64,000 bases of DNA from Holtiella tumoricola (GTDB lineage: Bacteria; Bacillota; Clostridia; Lachnospirales; Cellulosilyticaceae), in the NCBI RefSeq assembly GCF_027857615.1, contig NZ_JAQIFT010000074.1:1-64000 (forward strand), given 5' to 3'. Each line of letters begins with the position of its first letter. Within the stretch, counting starts at the first letter, position 1. A model generated the notes under the pieces. The model worked only from the letters and a program-made list of their open reading frames with translations, made no database searches and was not told where the DNA came from. The position numbers and the translations under genes were made by a program. Shown here piece by piece: positions 8,532 through 16,813 of this stretch.

Positions 8532-8651
8532 CACTAAAATAAAGAAGTGGATAGATGCATTCAACCTACCCACTTCTTTTCTATATCATACTAAATCTGT
8601 CGATTTAAAATTCAATTAGTATGACCTTACGAACTTAAGTCGTTGTAAGGT
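8532..8651 (-). promoter_or_regulatory. Structured leader with attenuator ahead of infC
   Basis: Three nested hairpins precede infC on the minus strand: ACCTTAC/GTAAGGT (8645-8651 with 8624-8630), TCATACTAA/TTAGTATGA (8616-8624 with 8586-8594), and AAGAAGTGG/CCACTTCTT (8570-8578 with 8542-8550). The last is followed by TTATTTT, an intrinsic terminator. In Bacillus an L20-binding leader with a terminator controls this same operon, so autoregulation by L20 is likely. I did not match the known L20 leader consensus base by base. Confidence 0.55.
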
Positions 8652-8720
8652 GAGAAGAGATAGCTTCTACTTGCATCTGATAACATATGAAATCTTACCA
8701 TAGACAATTAGGTTTGTCAA

Positions 8721-10694
8721 CTAGTTGTTCTCGTTTTGATCCTTCATTTCTAGATGGTAATTATATCTAGTTTTAATTTCGTTTGAAACACGGCTTACAA
8801 ATGTGTCTAGTGCTACAGCACCTTCATCACCATTTTGTCTGCTTCTTACAGATACAGTTCTATTCGCTTCTTCATCCATACCTACAACTAAGATGTATGG
8901 TACACGTTCCATACGTGCTTCACGGATTTTGTAACCGATTTTTTCTGTTCTGTAATCTGCTTCAACTTTTATGCCGTTATCTTTAAGTGCTTTAGTAACT
9001 TCTGCTGCATAATCAGCATATTTATCTGAAATAGGAAGTACTTTAACTGCTGTTGGTGCAAGCCATGCTGGGAACGCCCCTGCATATTTTTCAATAAGCA
9101 TAGCAAGTGTTCTTTCATAACATCCAATTGATGAACGATGGATAATGTATGGACGTTTCTTCTCTCCATTTGAATCTACATAAGTCATACCAAAACGTTC
9201 TGCTAATGCAAAGTCAATTTGGATTGTGATAATTGTATCTTCTTTACCATGTACATTTTTAAATTGAATATCAAGTTTTGGACCATAGAATGCAGCTTCA
9301 CCCTCTGCTTCTGTATAGTCAATATCAAGATGATCTAAGATATTTTTCATGATAACTTGAGTTTCTTCCCAAGCTGCTGGGTTATCAATATATTTCTCTG
9401 TATTTGATGGATCCCATTTAGAGAATCTGTAAGAAATATCTTTATCAATACCAAGTGTATTCATAATGTATTTGATAAGGTCAAGACATCCTTTAAATTC
9501 ATCTTCAAGTTGCTCTGGTGTACATACAATATGTCCATCTGCAAGTGTAAATTGTCTTACACGAATAAGTCCATGCATTTCTCCTGAAGATTCATTTCTT
9601 GCAAGGGTAGCTGTTTCAGCATAACGGATAGGAAGATCACGATAGCTGTGTTGCTCTGAGTTATAGATACAGAATTGGAATGGGCATGTCATTGGACGAA
9701 GTGCAATAATTTCATTATCTGTTTCTTCTTCTCCCATTACAAACATACCATCTTTGTAGTGATCCCAGTGACCTGAAATTTTGTAAAGGTCATTTTTAGC
9801 CATACTTGGTGTTTTTGTAAGTACATAGCCACGTCTTTCTTCCTCATCTTCTACCCATCTTTGAAGTGTTTGGATAACACGTGCACCTTTTGGCATCATA
9901 AGTGGAAGCCCTTGTCCTACTGCTTCATCTGTTGTGAAGAGTTTAAGTTCACGACCAAGTTTATTATGATCACGTTTTTTAGCTTCTTCAAGTTTTTCTA
10001 AATGCTCATTAAGCTCAGCTTTTTTAGGGAATGCTGTTGCATAGATACGAGCAAGCATTTTGTTTTTCTCATTACCTTTCCAGTACGCACCTGCAGCATA
10101 AAGAATTTTAAAAGCATCTACTGGTTTTGTACTCATAAGGTGAGGACCTGCACAAAGGTCTACAAATTCGCCTTGTTTATAGAAAGAAATAATTTCACCT
10201 TCTGGAAGGTCACGAATAAGTTCTACTTTATATGGTTCACCTGCTTCTTCCATCATTTTAATAGCTTCTTCACGAGGAAGTTCAAATCTTTCAATAGGAA
10301 GTTTTGCTTTTACAATTTTTTTCATTTCAGCTTCAATGGCTTTAAATTCTTCCTCTGTAAATGCTGTTTCACGATCAAAATCATAGTAGAAACCATCTTC
10401 TATAGCTGGTCCAATAGCAAGTTTTACATCTGGATAGAGATTCTTAACTGCTTGAGCTAAAATATGAGCTGCTGTATGGCGGAATGCCCATTTCCCTTCT
10501 TTATCATTGAATGTAAGAATTTCAATACTCGCATCTTCTGTAACTGGTGTTCTAAGGTCTACCATTTCACCGTTTAATTTACCTGCACAAGCAGCACGTG
10601 CTAAACCTTCACTAAGGTCTTTAGCAATATCTAAAATAGTGATACCTGCTTCATACTGCTTCTTAGTACCATCTTTTAAAGTAATATTAATCAT
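8721..10694 (-). CDS. thrS: Second threonyl-tRNA synthetase, divergent catalytic core
   Basis: The 657-residue protein is a complete class II threonyl-tRNA synthetase: TGS domain (1-61), editing domain with H73, H77 and Cys181/His185-type site (LCAGPHL), catalytic core and anticodon domain (about 548-645). The zinc ligands are present (C337 in MTCPFQF, H388 in ADGHIV, H519 in IIHRSSIG). The first 254 residues are about 79% identical by eye to the upstream thrS. The catalytic core is much less similar (roughly 40%), and similarity rises again in the anticodon domain. It follows the T-box-controlled thrS by 114 bp and precedes infC. Its role beside the first enzyme is unknown; stress backup or inhibitor resistance are options. 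Confidence 0.93.
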   Translation of the reverse strand: MINITLKDGTKKQYEAGITILDIAKDLSEGLARAACAGKLNGEMVDLRTPVTEDASIEILTFNDKEGKWAFRHTAAHILAQAVKNLYPDVKLAIGPAIEDGFYYDFDRETAFTEEEFKAIEAEMKKIVKAKLPIERFELPREEAIKMMEEAGEPYKVELIRDLPEGEIISFYKQGEFVDLCAGPHLMSTKPVDAFKILYAAGAYWKGNEKNKMLARIYATAFPKKAELNEHLEKLEEAKKRDHNKLGRELKLFTTDEAVGQGLPLMMPKGARVIQTLQRWVEDEEERRGYVLTKTPSMAKNDLYKISGHWDHYKDGMFVMGEEETDNEIIALRPMTCPFQFCIYNSEQHSYRDLPIRYAETATLARNESSGEMHGLIRVRQFTLADGHIVCTPEQLEDEFKGCLDLIKYIMNTLGIDKDISYRFSKWDPSNTEKYIDNPAAWEETQVIMKNILDHLDIDYTEAEGEAAFYGPKLDIQFKNVHGKEDTIITIQIDFALAERFGMTYVDSNGEKKRPYIIHRSSIGCYERTLAMLIEKYAGAFPAWLAPTAVKVLPISDKYADYAAEVTKALKDNGIKVEADYRTEKIGYKIREARMERVPYILVVGMDEEANRTVSVRSRQNGDEGAVALDTFVSRVSNEIKTRYNYHLEMKDQNENN

Positions 10695-10732
10695 TTTTCA
10701 CCTCTATATATTGTATAGTTTCTTTATATTAA

Positions 10733-10772
10733 GAAGAGCTAAAGTTTATATTACAAATAAACTTCAGCCCTT
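10733..10772 (-). terminator. Hairpin between the two thrS genes
   Basis: On the minus strand AGGGCTGAAGTTTAT pairs with ATAAACTTTAGCTCTT around a 7-nt loop. The T-run after it is weak, so it may be a partial terminator or a processing stem that lowers expression of the second thrS. Confidence 0.5.
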
Positions 10773-10808
10773 ACTTAGATACTGTTTTAGTCTTCTAAAC
10801 TTTTAAGT

Positions 10809-12758
10809 TTATTCTTCTGTAGTTTCTTCTGTTTTATTGCCTGAAACTAAGTAGTTATACTTAGTTTTAATTTCTTCTGTAATTTTGCCAATGAAATCTT
10901 GAAGTGGCATCTTGCCTTCTTCACCATTTTCACGACTTCTAACAGCTACCTTACCTTCTGCTTCTTCTTCAGCACCTACAACTAAGATGTATGGTACACG
11001 TTCCATACGTGCTTCACGAATCTTGTAACCAATCTTCTCTGCACGTTCATCAATTTCAACTTTTACACCTGCATCTAATAAGCTTGCTTGAACTTTTTCA
11101 GCATACTCATGGTATTTTTCTGAGATAGGAAGTACTTTTACTTGTACTGGAGCAAGCCATGTTGGGAATGCACCTGCAAAGTGTTCTGTAATAACCCCAA
11201 TGAAACGTTCAATACTTCCTAAGATAACACGGTGAATCATAACTGGTCTGTGTTTTTCACCATCTGCTCCAACATATTCAAGTTCGAAGCGTTCTGGAAG
11301 TTGGAAGTCTAATTGGATTGTACCACATTGCCATGTTCTACCTAAGCAGTCTTCAAGTTTGAAGTCAATCTTTGGACCATAGAATGCGCCATCACCTTCG
11401 TTGATTTTGTAATCATAGCCTAAATCTGTTAAAGCTTCTTTTAAAGCTTCTGTTGCTGTTTCCCAAGCTTCATCACTACCCATACTATCTTCTGGTCTTG
11501 TAGAAACTTCTACTTTATATTTGAAACCAAATGCTTTATAGACTTCATCAATAAGTGTTACAACACCTTTGATCTCACTCTTAATTTGTTCTGGAAGCAT
11601 AAAGATATGTGCATCATCTTGAGTAAAGTTACGTACACGCATAAGACCATGTAACGCACCTGAAAGCTCATGTCTGTGTACAAGTCCTAATTCACCCATA
11701 CGAAGTGGAAGGTCACGATAAGAACGCATCTTTGTCTTATACACTAACATACCGCCTGGACAGTTCATAGGCTTGATCGCATAATCCATTTCATCAATGA
11801 CTGTTGTGTACATGTTTTCACGGTAGTGATCCCAGTGTCCACTTGTAAGCCATAAATCTTTATTTAAAATAATTGGAGTAGAGATTTCTTGATAACCCGC
11901 TTTTTTGTGAATTTCTCTCCAATAATTAATAAGTGTGTTTCTAAGTTCCATTCCTTTTGGTAAGAAGAATGGGAAACCAGGACCTTCATCAAGGATTGTG
12001 AATAATTCAAGTTCACGCCCTAATTTACGATGATCACGTTTTTTAGCTTCTTCGATTTTAGCTAAGTGATCTGCTAACTCTGATTTTTTTGCAAATGCTG
12101 TTGCATAAATACGAGAAAGCATTTTATTCTTTTCACTACCTCTCCAGTATGCACCTGCAACAGAAAGAAGTTTAATAGCTTCTACTGGTTTTGTAGTCAT
12201 AAGGTGAGGGCCTGCACAAAGGTCTACAAATTCACCTTGTTTATAGAAGGAAATCACTTCACCTTCTGGAAGATCTTGAATTAACTCTACCTTATAAGGT
12301 TCACCTGCTTCTTCCATCATTTTAATAGCTTCTTCACGAGGAAGCTCAAATCTTTCAATAGCAAGTTTTTCTTTTACGATTTTTTTCATTTCAGCTTCAA
12401 TGGCTACAAAATCTTCTTCTGTGAAAGGTCTTGCGCTATCAAAGTCATAATAGAAACCATCTTCTATAGCTGGTCCAATTGCAAGTTTTGTATCTGGATA
12501 AAGTCTTTTAACTGCTTGAGCTAAAATATGAGCACCTGTATGACGGAATGCCCATCTACCATCTGCATCTTTGAAAGTTACAATTTCTAACTCACAATCT
12601 TGATCTAAAGTATCTCTAAGATCTACTCTTTCACCATTTACTAGACCACAACAAGCCATTCTTGCTAAGCCTTCGCTTAAGTCTTTTGCTACATCTAGTA
12701 CACTAATACCTGCTTCGTATTGTTTTACAACACCATCTTTTAAAGTAATGTTAATCAT
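10809..12758 (-). CDS. thrS: Threonyl-tRNA synthetase (canonical)
   Basis: This 649-residue enzyme charges tRNA-Thr. It has a TGS domain, an editing domain with the H73/H77/C181/H185 constellation, a class II core with zinc ligands C333 (MNCPGG), H384 (DDAHIF) and H509 (MIHRVILGS), and an anticodon-binding domain with KIGYKIREARMERVPY. It is preceded by a T-box leader, the usual control for Clostridial thrS. AAGGGAGGG precedes the ATG. The infC operon lies downstream after the second thrS. Confidence 0.98.
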   Translation of the reverse strand: MINITLKDGVVKQYEAGISVLDVAKDLSEGLARMACCGLVNGERVDLRDTLDQDCELEIVTFKDADGRWAFRHTGAHILAQAVKRLYPDTKLAIGPAIEDGFYYDFDSARPFTEEDFVAIEAEMKKIVKEKLAIERFELPREEAIKMMEEAGEPYKVELIQDLPEGEVISFYKQGEFVDLCAGPHLMTTKPVEAIKLLSVAGAYWRGSEKNKMLSRIYATAFAKKSELADHLAKIEEAKKRDHRKLGRELELFTILDEGPGFPFFLPKGMELRNTLINYWREIHKKAGYQEISTPIILNKDLWLTSGHWDHYRENMYTTVIDEMDYAIKPMNCPGGMLVYKTKMRSYRDLPLRMGELGLVHRHELSGALHGLMRVRNFTQDDAHIFMLPEQIKSEIKGVVTLIDEVYKAFGFKYKVEVSTRPEDSMGSDEAWETATEALKEALTDLGYDYKINEGDGAFYGPKIDFKLEDCLGRTWQCGTIQLDFQLPERFELEYVGADGEKHRPVMIHRVILGSIERFIGVITEHFAGAFPTWLAPVQVKVLPISEKYHEYAEKVQASLLDAGVKVEIDERAEKIGYKIREARMERVPYILVVGAEEEAEGKVAVRSRENGEEGKMPLQDFIGKITEEIKTKYNYLVSGNKTEETTEE

Positions 12759-12810
12759 AACATTCCCTCCCTTTTCAATATAGTGTGTACTATTTCTAGA
12801 ATTTGGGCAT

Positions 12811-13056
12811 CAAAAAACTCTCGTCCTTTTCTAGCCACAAAAACTAGAAAAGGGACGAGAGTACATTTCCCGCGGTTCCACCCTTATTGTTTCTTTTAGA
12901 AACCTCTTGTTTCGACTATAACGTAGTCAACGGATTGGTTCTCAATCACTCAGAGCTGGTCTTCACCTATATTGCTTTAAAAATGCTCCCACCAACGCAT
13001 CTTCTCTCTGAAAAAGTTCTATAAGCTACTTGTCTCTTCAACGTTTTTAAATATTC
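12811..13056 (-). promoter_or_regulatory. T-box leader (tRNA-Thr responsive)
   Basis: The minus strand carries the invariant T-box sequence AGGGTGGAACCGCGG (12870-12884), a Stem I region with AGAGAG and GTTGGTGG, and a terminator formed by an 18-nt stem (12818-12861) followed by a T6 run. A candidate specifier codon ACC (Thr) lies at 12958-12960 in the usual context GAAGACCAGCTCTGAG. Uncharged tRNA-Thr would stabilise the antiterminator and turn on thrS. Confidence 0.95.
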
Positions 13057-13063
13057 TATACTC

Positions 13064-13092
13064 ATTCTATTCAAATTCCCCATCACTGTCAA
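13064..13092 (-). promoter_or_regulatory. Promoter of the T-box/thrS transcript
   Basis: TTGACA (13087-13092), a 17-bp spacer and TAGAAT (13064-13069) on the minus strand lie just upstream of the T-box. Confidence 0.7.
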
Positions 13093-13116
13093 CACCATTC
13101 TTAACATAGTAGTTTT

Positions 13117-13962
13117 TTACAGCTGTTTTTGACAAAACTCACAGCCTTTACAACATATAAGTTGATCTCTAAAAAGAGTCTTGAGTGTTTCTAAAAATGG
13201 TTTATTTAATTTTTCATAGAAATCATGTAATACAATCTCTTTTGGAGATAAAGTGATAAGCATATGCAACACGCGATCTTCTATAGTAAGTGCTTCATCT
13301 TCCAAGTCTTCACAATACAATTTGGTCCAATAATCCGTTTGATCTTTTTCTTCTTCATCAAACAATAAAATAGTACCATCCTGTCTAGGCACTAAATGAA
13401 CAAGCTCTATTTGCTCTTCCTGTAATCCCTTCATTTGTAGCAAAAAATTTATAAATTGTATATAGTCTTTTTGCATCTCATAGTCATATATGGTCTGTTC
13501 TATTACATCTTCAAGGATTACTTTATATTTTTCACTTCTAAAAGTAATCCAGCCATCTATGTTAATTTCCTTATATTTCTCTAATTCTTTATATATAGGA
13601 GTATAAATTACATAATAAGAAATATAAGATACACCATCTTCCTTAGCTATATAGTTATTATGGATAAATAATTTTTCTATTTCTCTTTTCTCCATTTTAT
13701 CTAAGTCTTTACGAGCCCTTAAATAAGTTTTTGCAAATCCCTTTAAAAGTTCCTCTTGAATAAAATCTCCTATTAAAGTTACCATATTATTCAAGCTTTG
13801 CTCTTTATCTTTTTTATTCGGAGTAAATTTAAAACTATCTATATGCGCAAAGTGATCTTCTTCCCATTTCTCTCCTTGAAACTTTTGCTCTATTAAAGCA
13901 CTCTCTAGTTTCGTCTTAAAAGGTTCTCCATACTTTTGTGTCCAGACTTTATATTGAATCAT
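13117..13962 (-). CDS. ytxC: YtxC-like sporulation protein
   Basis: The 281-residue protein resembles the YtxC family of spore formers: an acidic, helical N-terminal part, a central region with LIGDFIQEELLKGF and a C-terminal half ending in LITLSPKEIVLHDF and a CKGCEFC cysteine cluster. In Bacillus ytxC also sits directly upstream of thrS, which supports the call. Its molecular role is unknown. AGGAGG precedes the ATG. Confidence 0.8.
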   Translation of the reverse strand: MIQYKVWTQKYGEPFKTKLESALIEQKFQGEKWEEDHFAHIDSFKFTPNKKDKEQSLNNMVTLIGDFIQEELLKGFAKTYLRARKDLDKMEKREIEKLFIHNNYIAKEDGVSYISYYVIYTPIYKELEKYKEINIDGWITFRSEKYKVILEDVIEQTIYDYEMQKDYIQFINFLLQMKGLQEEQIELVHLVPRQDGTILLFDEEEKDQTDYWTKLYCEDLEDEALTIEDRVLHMLITLSPKEIVLHDFYEKLNKPFLETLKTLFRDQLICCKGCEFCQKQL

Positions 13963-14039
13963 TGTATGCCTCCTCTGACTCCTCTAATTCAATATATGAG
14001 TGACCACTTGTTCACTTTCCCCAATATTAAATGTTCTTT

Positions 14040-14067
14040 TTGAATATTTTTAATGTGAGGATAAAAT
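14040..14067 (+). promoter_or_regulatory. Candidate promoter of the structured RNA
   Basis: TTGAAT (14040-14045), a 16-bp spacer and TAAAAT (14062-14067) on the plus strand would start a transcript near 14074, at the edge of the folded element. A weaker minus-strand candidate exists near the other end. Confidence 0.4.
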
Positions 14068-14940
14068 AAATATTTGGTTAAGTGTGAGGGCATGTAGGCA
14101 AGCTTATTATATTCCAACTTTTAGTCCTCAACTTTTAAGACAGGCTAAGTTCATTTCATCAAACTAACGGTCAAAACTCAGAAAACAAGTTCACTTTTCT
14201 TCAAACATTCCCCTAAAACCAGTTTGATTCCATTCACTAAGCCTCTCTAAAAACTCTGCGGAGGAAGTTTCCATACAACAACTTACCTTACAGCCCATCA
14301 CATAATAGCCCCTTCCGATAGAAAAATAGCTAAACTACATGATGTATTTTCTAAACATCTTTCATGTGAAAGTGCTTAATCATTTAGAAGTTTAAATCAA
14401 AAGCACTATCAATTCTACAAAGCGTGTCTTACTTAACCCAGTAGCAAAAGGTATTGATACCTGCAAGATTTTGCCTTCCGAAGAAGAAACATTTACTCCT
14501 ATCTCTTCACCACGGGGTGTCACTGGAAGTGAAAACTTACCTTCGTGAGTAGAAAAGGGCGGTAATACGTGGGTAACCTCACTGAAGCTTTTTCGAGGAT
14601 GGACTTAGAATATAAGCTACATACAGTTTAGTAATCTCTTCGCTGGCGCAGTCCACAAAGTGAGGGAGGCATATTCGTAGACTTGATTCAGTGAGCTGGA
14701 TAGGTGCGTTCTCCGGAATCTGCCTACGTAGCTTTCAGATAAGAAATGTACGAAATAAAAAAATAATGGTTTTAGGTGTGCTGTTTGAGCGTAGCGAGTT
14801 CACACCGTTATTATTTTGAATGAGTTACATTTCTCTGAAAGCGGAGTGTAGCAGGTGGAGGAGAATCCACCTAGCTAACTCACGCAAGTAGACTAAATAT
14901 AAGCACACCCTCACTCTATAAAATATTTATTCTATAATTC
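14060..14940 (+). ncRNA. Candidate large structured noncoding RNA (about 880 nt), class unknown
   Basis: No reasonable open frame exists here in any frame, and base composition is richer in G+C than other gaps. Terminal pairings close the element: AATAAATATTT (14065-14075) with AAATATTTATT (14921-14931), and GTGAGGG (14084-14090) with CCCTCAC (14908-14914). Long-range helices include TATATTC (14108-14114) with GAATATA (14608-14614), ATGTAG (14092-14097) with CTACAT (14617-14622), TCACTGAA (14579-14586) with TTCAGTGA (14687-14694) and TCAAACT (14159-14165) with AGTTTGA (14221-14227). Strong local stems include GCTTTCAG/CTGAAAGC plus AGAAATGTA/TACATTTCT (14731-14842) enclosing GGTGTG/CACACC (14775-14806), and GGTGGA/TCCACC (14854-14871). 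Strand is inferred from the candidate promoter. It could belong to a known ornate class (ROOL, GOLLD, OLE-like) that I cannot identify by eye. It is not tmRNA, RNase P RNA, rRNA or a group II intron as far as I can see. Confidence 0.65.
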
Positions 14941-14948
14941 AACGTATA

Positions 14949-14985
14949 AGAAGGGCTACTACGCATTTTGCGTAGTAGCCCTTCT
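14949..14985. terminator. Strong bidirectional hairpin terminator
   Basis: A perfect stem of about 17 bp (AGAAGGGCTACTACGCA with its complement, TTTT loop) lies between the structured RNA and the nagE stop. The plus strand continues into TCTTTTTT and the minus strand into a short T-rich stretch, so it can end both the RNA and nagE. Confidence 0.8.
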
Positions 14986-14997
14986 ATATAGTCTTTT

Positions 14998-16440
14998 TTA
15001 TTTACAAAGTTTTGCTAGTTCATCAGCAACAAATTGTACTTGTGTTCCAATAATAATTTGGATACTTGTTTTGCTTGGTCTCATAACACCACGAGCACCT
15101 GATGATTTAATTTTCTTTTCATCAATTAATGTGTAATCTTTGATTTCAAGTCTTAAACGTGTGATACAGTTATCAATAGATGCAACGTTACCTTTTCCAC
15201 CAAGACCTTCTAAGATTGTTTTAGCTACTGCTGTGTAGTCATTATTTGCAAGAGTTACTTGCATTTCATCTCCATCAATGTCATCATCTTCTCTACCTGG
15301 TGTTTTAAGATTGAATGTTGTGATTACAAATCTAAATACTGCATAGTAAACTACACCAAAACCTAAGCCAATTGGAACTAACCATAATGGGTTAAGTGCC
15401 ATTGGTGCTTTTAAACTAAGTATTAAGTCAACAAGACCTGCACTAAAGTTGAAACCAGCTCTTACTGGTAATAAAGCTACAACAAATGCTGAAATACCTG
15501 TTAAGATAGCATGGATTAAGTATAATACTGGAGCTAAGAACATGAATGCAAACTCAAGTGGTTCTGTAACCCCTGTAAAGAATGAACAAACTGCTGCAGC
15601 ACTTAATAAACCAAATGCTACTTTTTTCTTGTTATCTTTAGCTGTATGATACATAGCCAAAGCTGCTGCTGGTAAACCAAACATCATAACTGGGAAGAAC
15701 CCTGCCATGTACATACCTGTTTGACCAAGTGTACCTGTACCTGCCCAGAAGTTACCTAAGTCATTGATTCCTGCAACGTCAAACCAGAATACTGAGTTGA
15801 GTGCATGGTGAAGGCCAACTGGAATAAGTAAACGGTTAAGGAATGCATAGATACCTGCACCTATTGCACCAGTACTTAAGATACTTTTTCCTAATGTTAC
15901 AAGGCCTGTATAAAGAATAGGCCATACAAAGAATAAAATAATTGTTGCAACAATTGTAACACCTGCTGTTACAATTGCTACACAACGTTTACCACTAAAG
16001 AATGATAAGAAATCTGGCAACTTAGTATTTTTAAATTTGTTATAACAAGTTGCACCAATAATACCTGAAAGAATACCAATGAATTGATTGTTAACTTTTC
16101 CGAATGCTGGATTTACTGCTGCTACGTCTACGCCTGTAAACATTGCAACTGCACCTGTTGATAATAATGTTTGAATCATTAACCATGATACTAAGGCTGC
16201 AAGTCCTGATGTACCATCTTTATCATCAGACATACCAACACCAACACCTATTGCAAACAAAATAGCCATGTTATCAATTAATGCAGAACCTGCTTTAATT
16301 GTAAACGCTGACACTATGTTGTTAGCACCCCAACCTGTTGGATCAAGCCAATACCCGATACCCATAAGGATACCTGCAACTGGTAAACATGCTACTGGGA
16401 GCATTAATGATTTACCCAGTTTTTGAAGATACTTCATCAT
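14998..16440 (-). CDS. nagE: PTS N-acetylglucosamine-specific EIICB (NagE-type)
   Basis: The 480-residue membrane protein imports and phosphorylates an amino sugar. It begins MMKYLQKLGKSLMLPVACLP, the start typical of GlcNAc/glucose EIIC proteins, has about ten membrane segments to residue 380, then a C-terminal EIIB domain with the phosphocysteine motif NCITRLRLE. There is no fused EIIA, and the separate crr at 34.2 kb would supply it. An upstream in-frame ATG would add 29 residues, but GGGGG lies 8 nt before the chosen ATG (16440). GlcNAc specificity rests on resemblance and on nagA/nagB in the window. A RAT-terminator controls it. Confidence 0.88.
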   Translation of the reverse strand: MMKYLQKLGKSLMLPVACLPVAGILMGIGYWLDPTGWGANNIVSAFTIKAGSALIDNMAILFAIGVGVGMSDDKDGTSGLAALVSWLMIQTLLSTGAVAMFTGVDVAAVNPAFGKVNNQFIGILSGIIGATCYNKFKNTKLPDFLSFFSGKRCVAIVTAGVTIVATIILFFVWPILYTGLVTLGKSILSTGAIGAGIYAFLNRLLIPVGLHHALNSVFWFDVAGINDLGNFWAGTGTLGQTGMYMAGFFPVMMFGLPAAALAMYHTAKDNKKKVAFGLLSAAAVCSFFTGVTEPLEFAFMFLAPVLYLIHAILTGISAFVVALLPVRAGFNFSAGLVDLILSLKAPMALNPLWLVPIGLGFGVVYYAVFRFVITTFNLKTPGREDDDIDGDEMQVTLANNDYTAVAKTILEGLGGKGNVASIDNCITRLRLEIKDYTLIDEKKIKSSGARGVMRPSKTSIQIIIGTQVQFVADELAKLCK

Positions 16441-16556
16441 AATTATTTCCCCCTTATTCTGTATTTGTTCATTTTTAAAGGTGATATGTTTTAATAAGTA
16501 TAATATGTACAGTTTATCCACCTTCACCGCTTAATATCGTACGTTTCCTAGAAAAC

Positions 16557-16664
16557 AAAAAAACCAAATTTTGGGACACACAAAAAATATATATTTTAAA
16601 TTACTAAAATATGTATTTTTATGTCCGCAAAATTTGGTTTTGCCTGCTTTACCAGTAACACCCC
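16557..16664 (-). promoter_or_regulatory. RAT antiterminator site overlapping a terminator in the nagE leader
   Basis: The minus strand at 16636-16664 reads GGTGTTACTGGTAAAGCAGG followed by CAAAACC, a near-perfect BglG/LicT-type ribonucleic antiterminator (RAT). Its 3' arm overlaps the left arm of a terminator, AAACCAAATTTTG (16629-16641) with CAAAATTTGGTTT (16561-16573), which ends in a T7 run. Binding of an antiterminator protein would block the terminator. The BglG-family gene at 34673 is the obvious partner. Confidence 0.88.
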
Positions 16665-16671
16665 GTTCGAT

Positions 16672-16713
16672 ATTTGCTAAAATTAGTTTAGCAAATCCCA
16701 ACATGGTTGTCAA
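16672..16713 (-). promoter_or_regulatory. nagE promoter with overlapping palindromic operator
   Basis: TTGACA (16708-16713), a 17-bp spacer and TAAACT (16685-16690) form the promoter. A palindrome with arms ATTTGCTAAA (16672-16681) and TTTAGCAAAT (16687-16696) overlaps the -10 box, a position suited to a repressor. It could also fold in the early transcript. Confidence 0.6.
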
Positions 16714-16729
16714 CAATTCAAAACATTTT

Positions 16730-16783
16730 TTTGTGCATTTAGTCTGTTTTATACTAAAACACCAATTTTCATTTGTGCATTTA
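16730..16783. repeat. Direct repeat TTTGTGCATTTA upstream of the nagE promoter
   Basis: The 12-mer TTTGTGCATTTA occurs at 16730-16741 and 16772-16783, 42 bp apart (about four helical turns), just upstream of the nagE -35 box. It may bind an activator. The 30 bp to the hslO stop is plain AT-rich DNA. Confidence 0.35.
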
Positions 16784-16813
16784 TTATTGTTTAAATGTTT
16801 TATTTAAATTTTT

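Noticed and set aside
10002..10460. 152-codon plus-strand frame inside the second thrS
   Set aside because: Phe/Lys-rich shadow of the thrS coding strand without a ribosome-binding site.
14060..14940. Assignment of the 14-kb element to tmRNA, RNase P RNA, rRNA or a group II intron
   Set aside because: I found no tRNA-like ends or tag frame, no GAGGAAAGUC core, no rRNA signature stretches and no domain V-like hairpin.
16531..16807. Opposed 60-80 codon frames in the nagE leader
   Set aside because: They cover the RAT, terminator arms and promoter and have no ribosome-binding sites.
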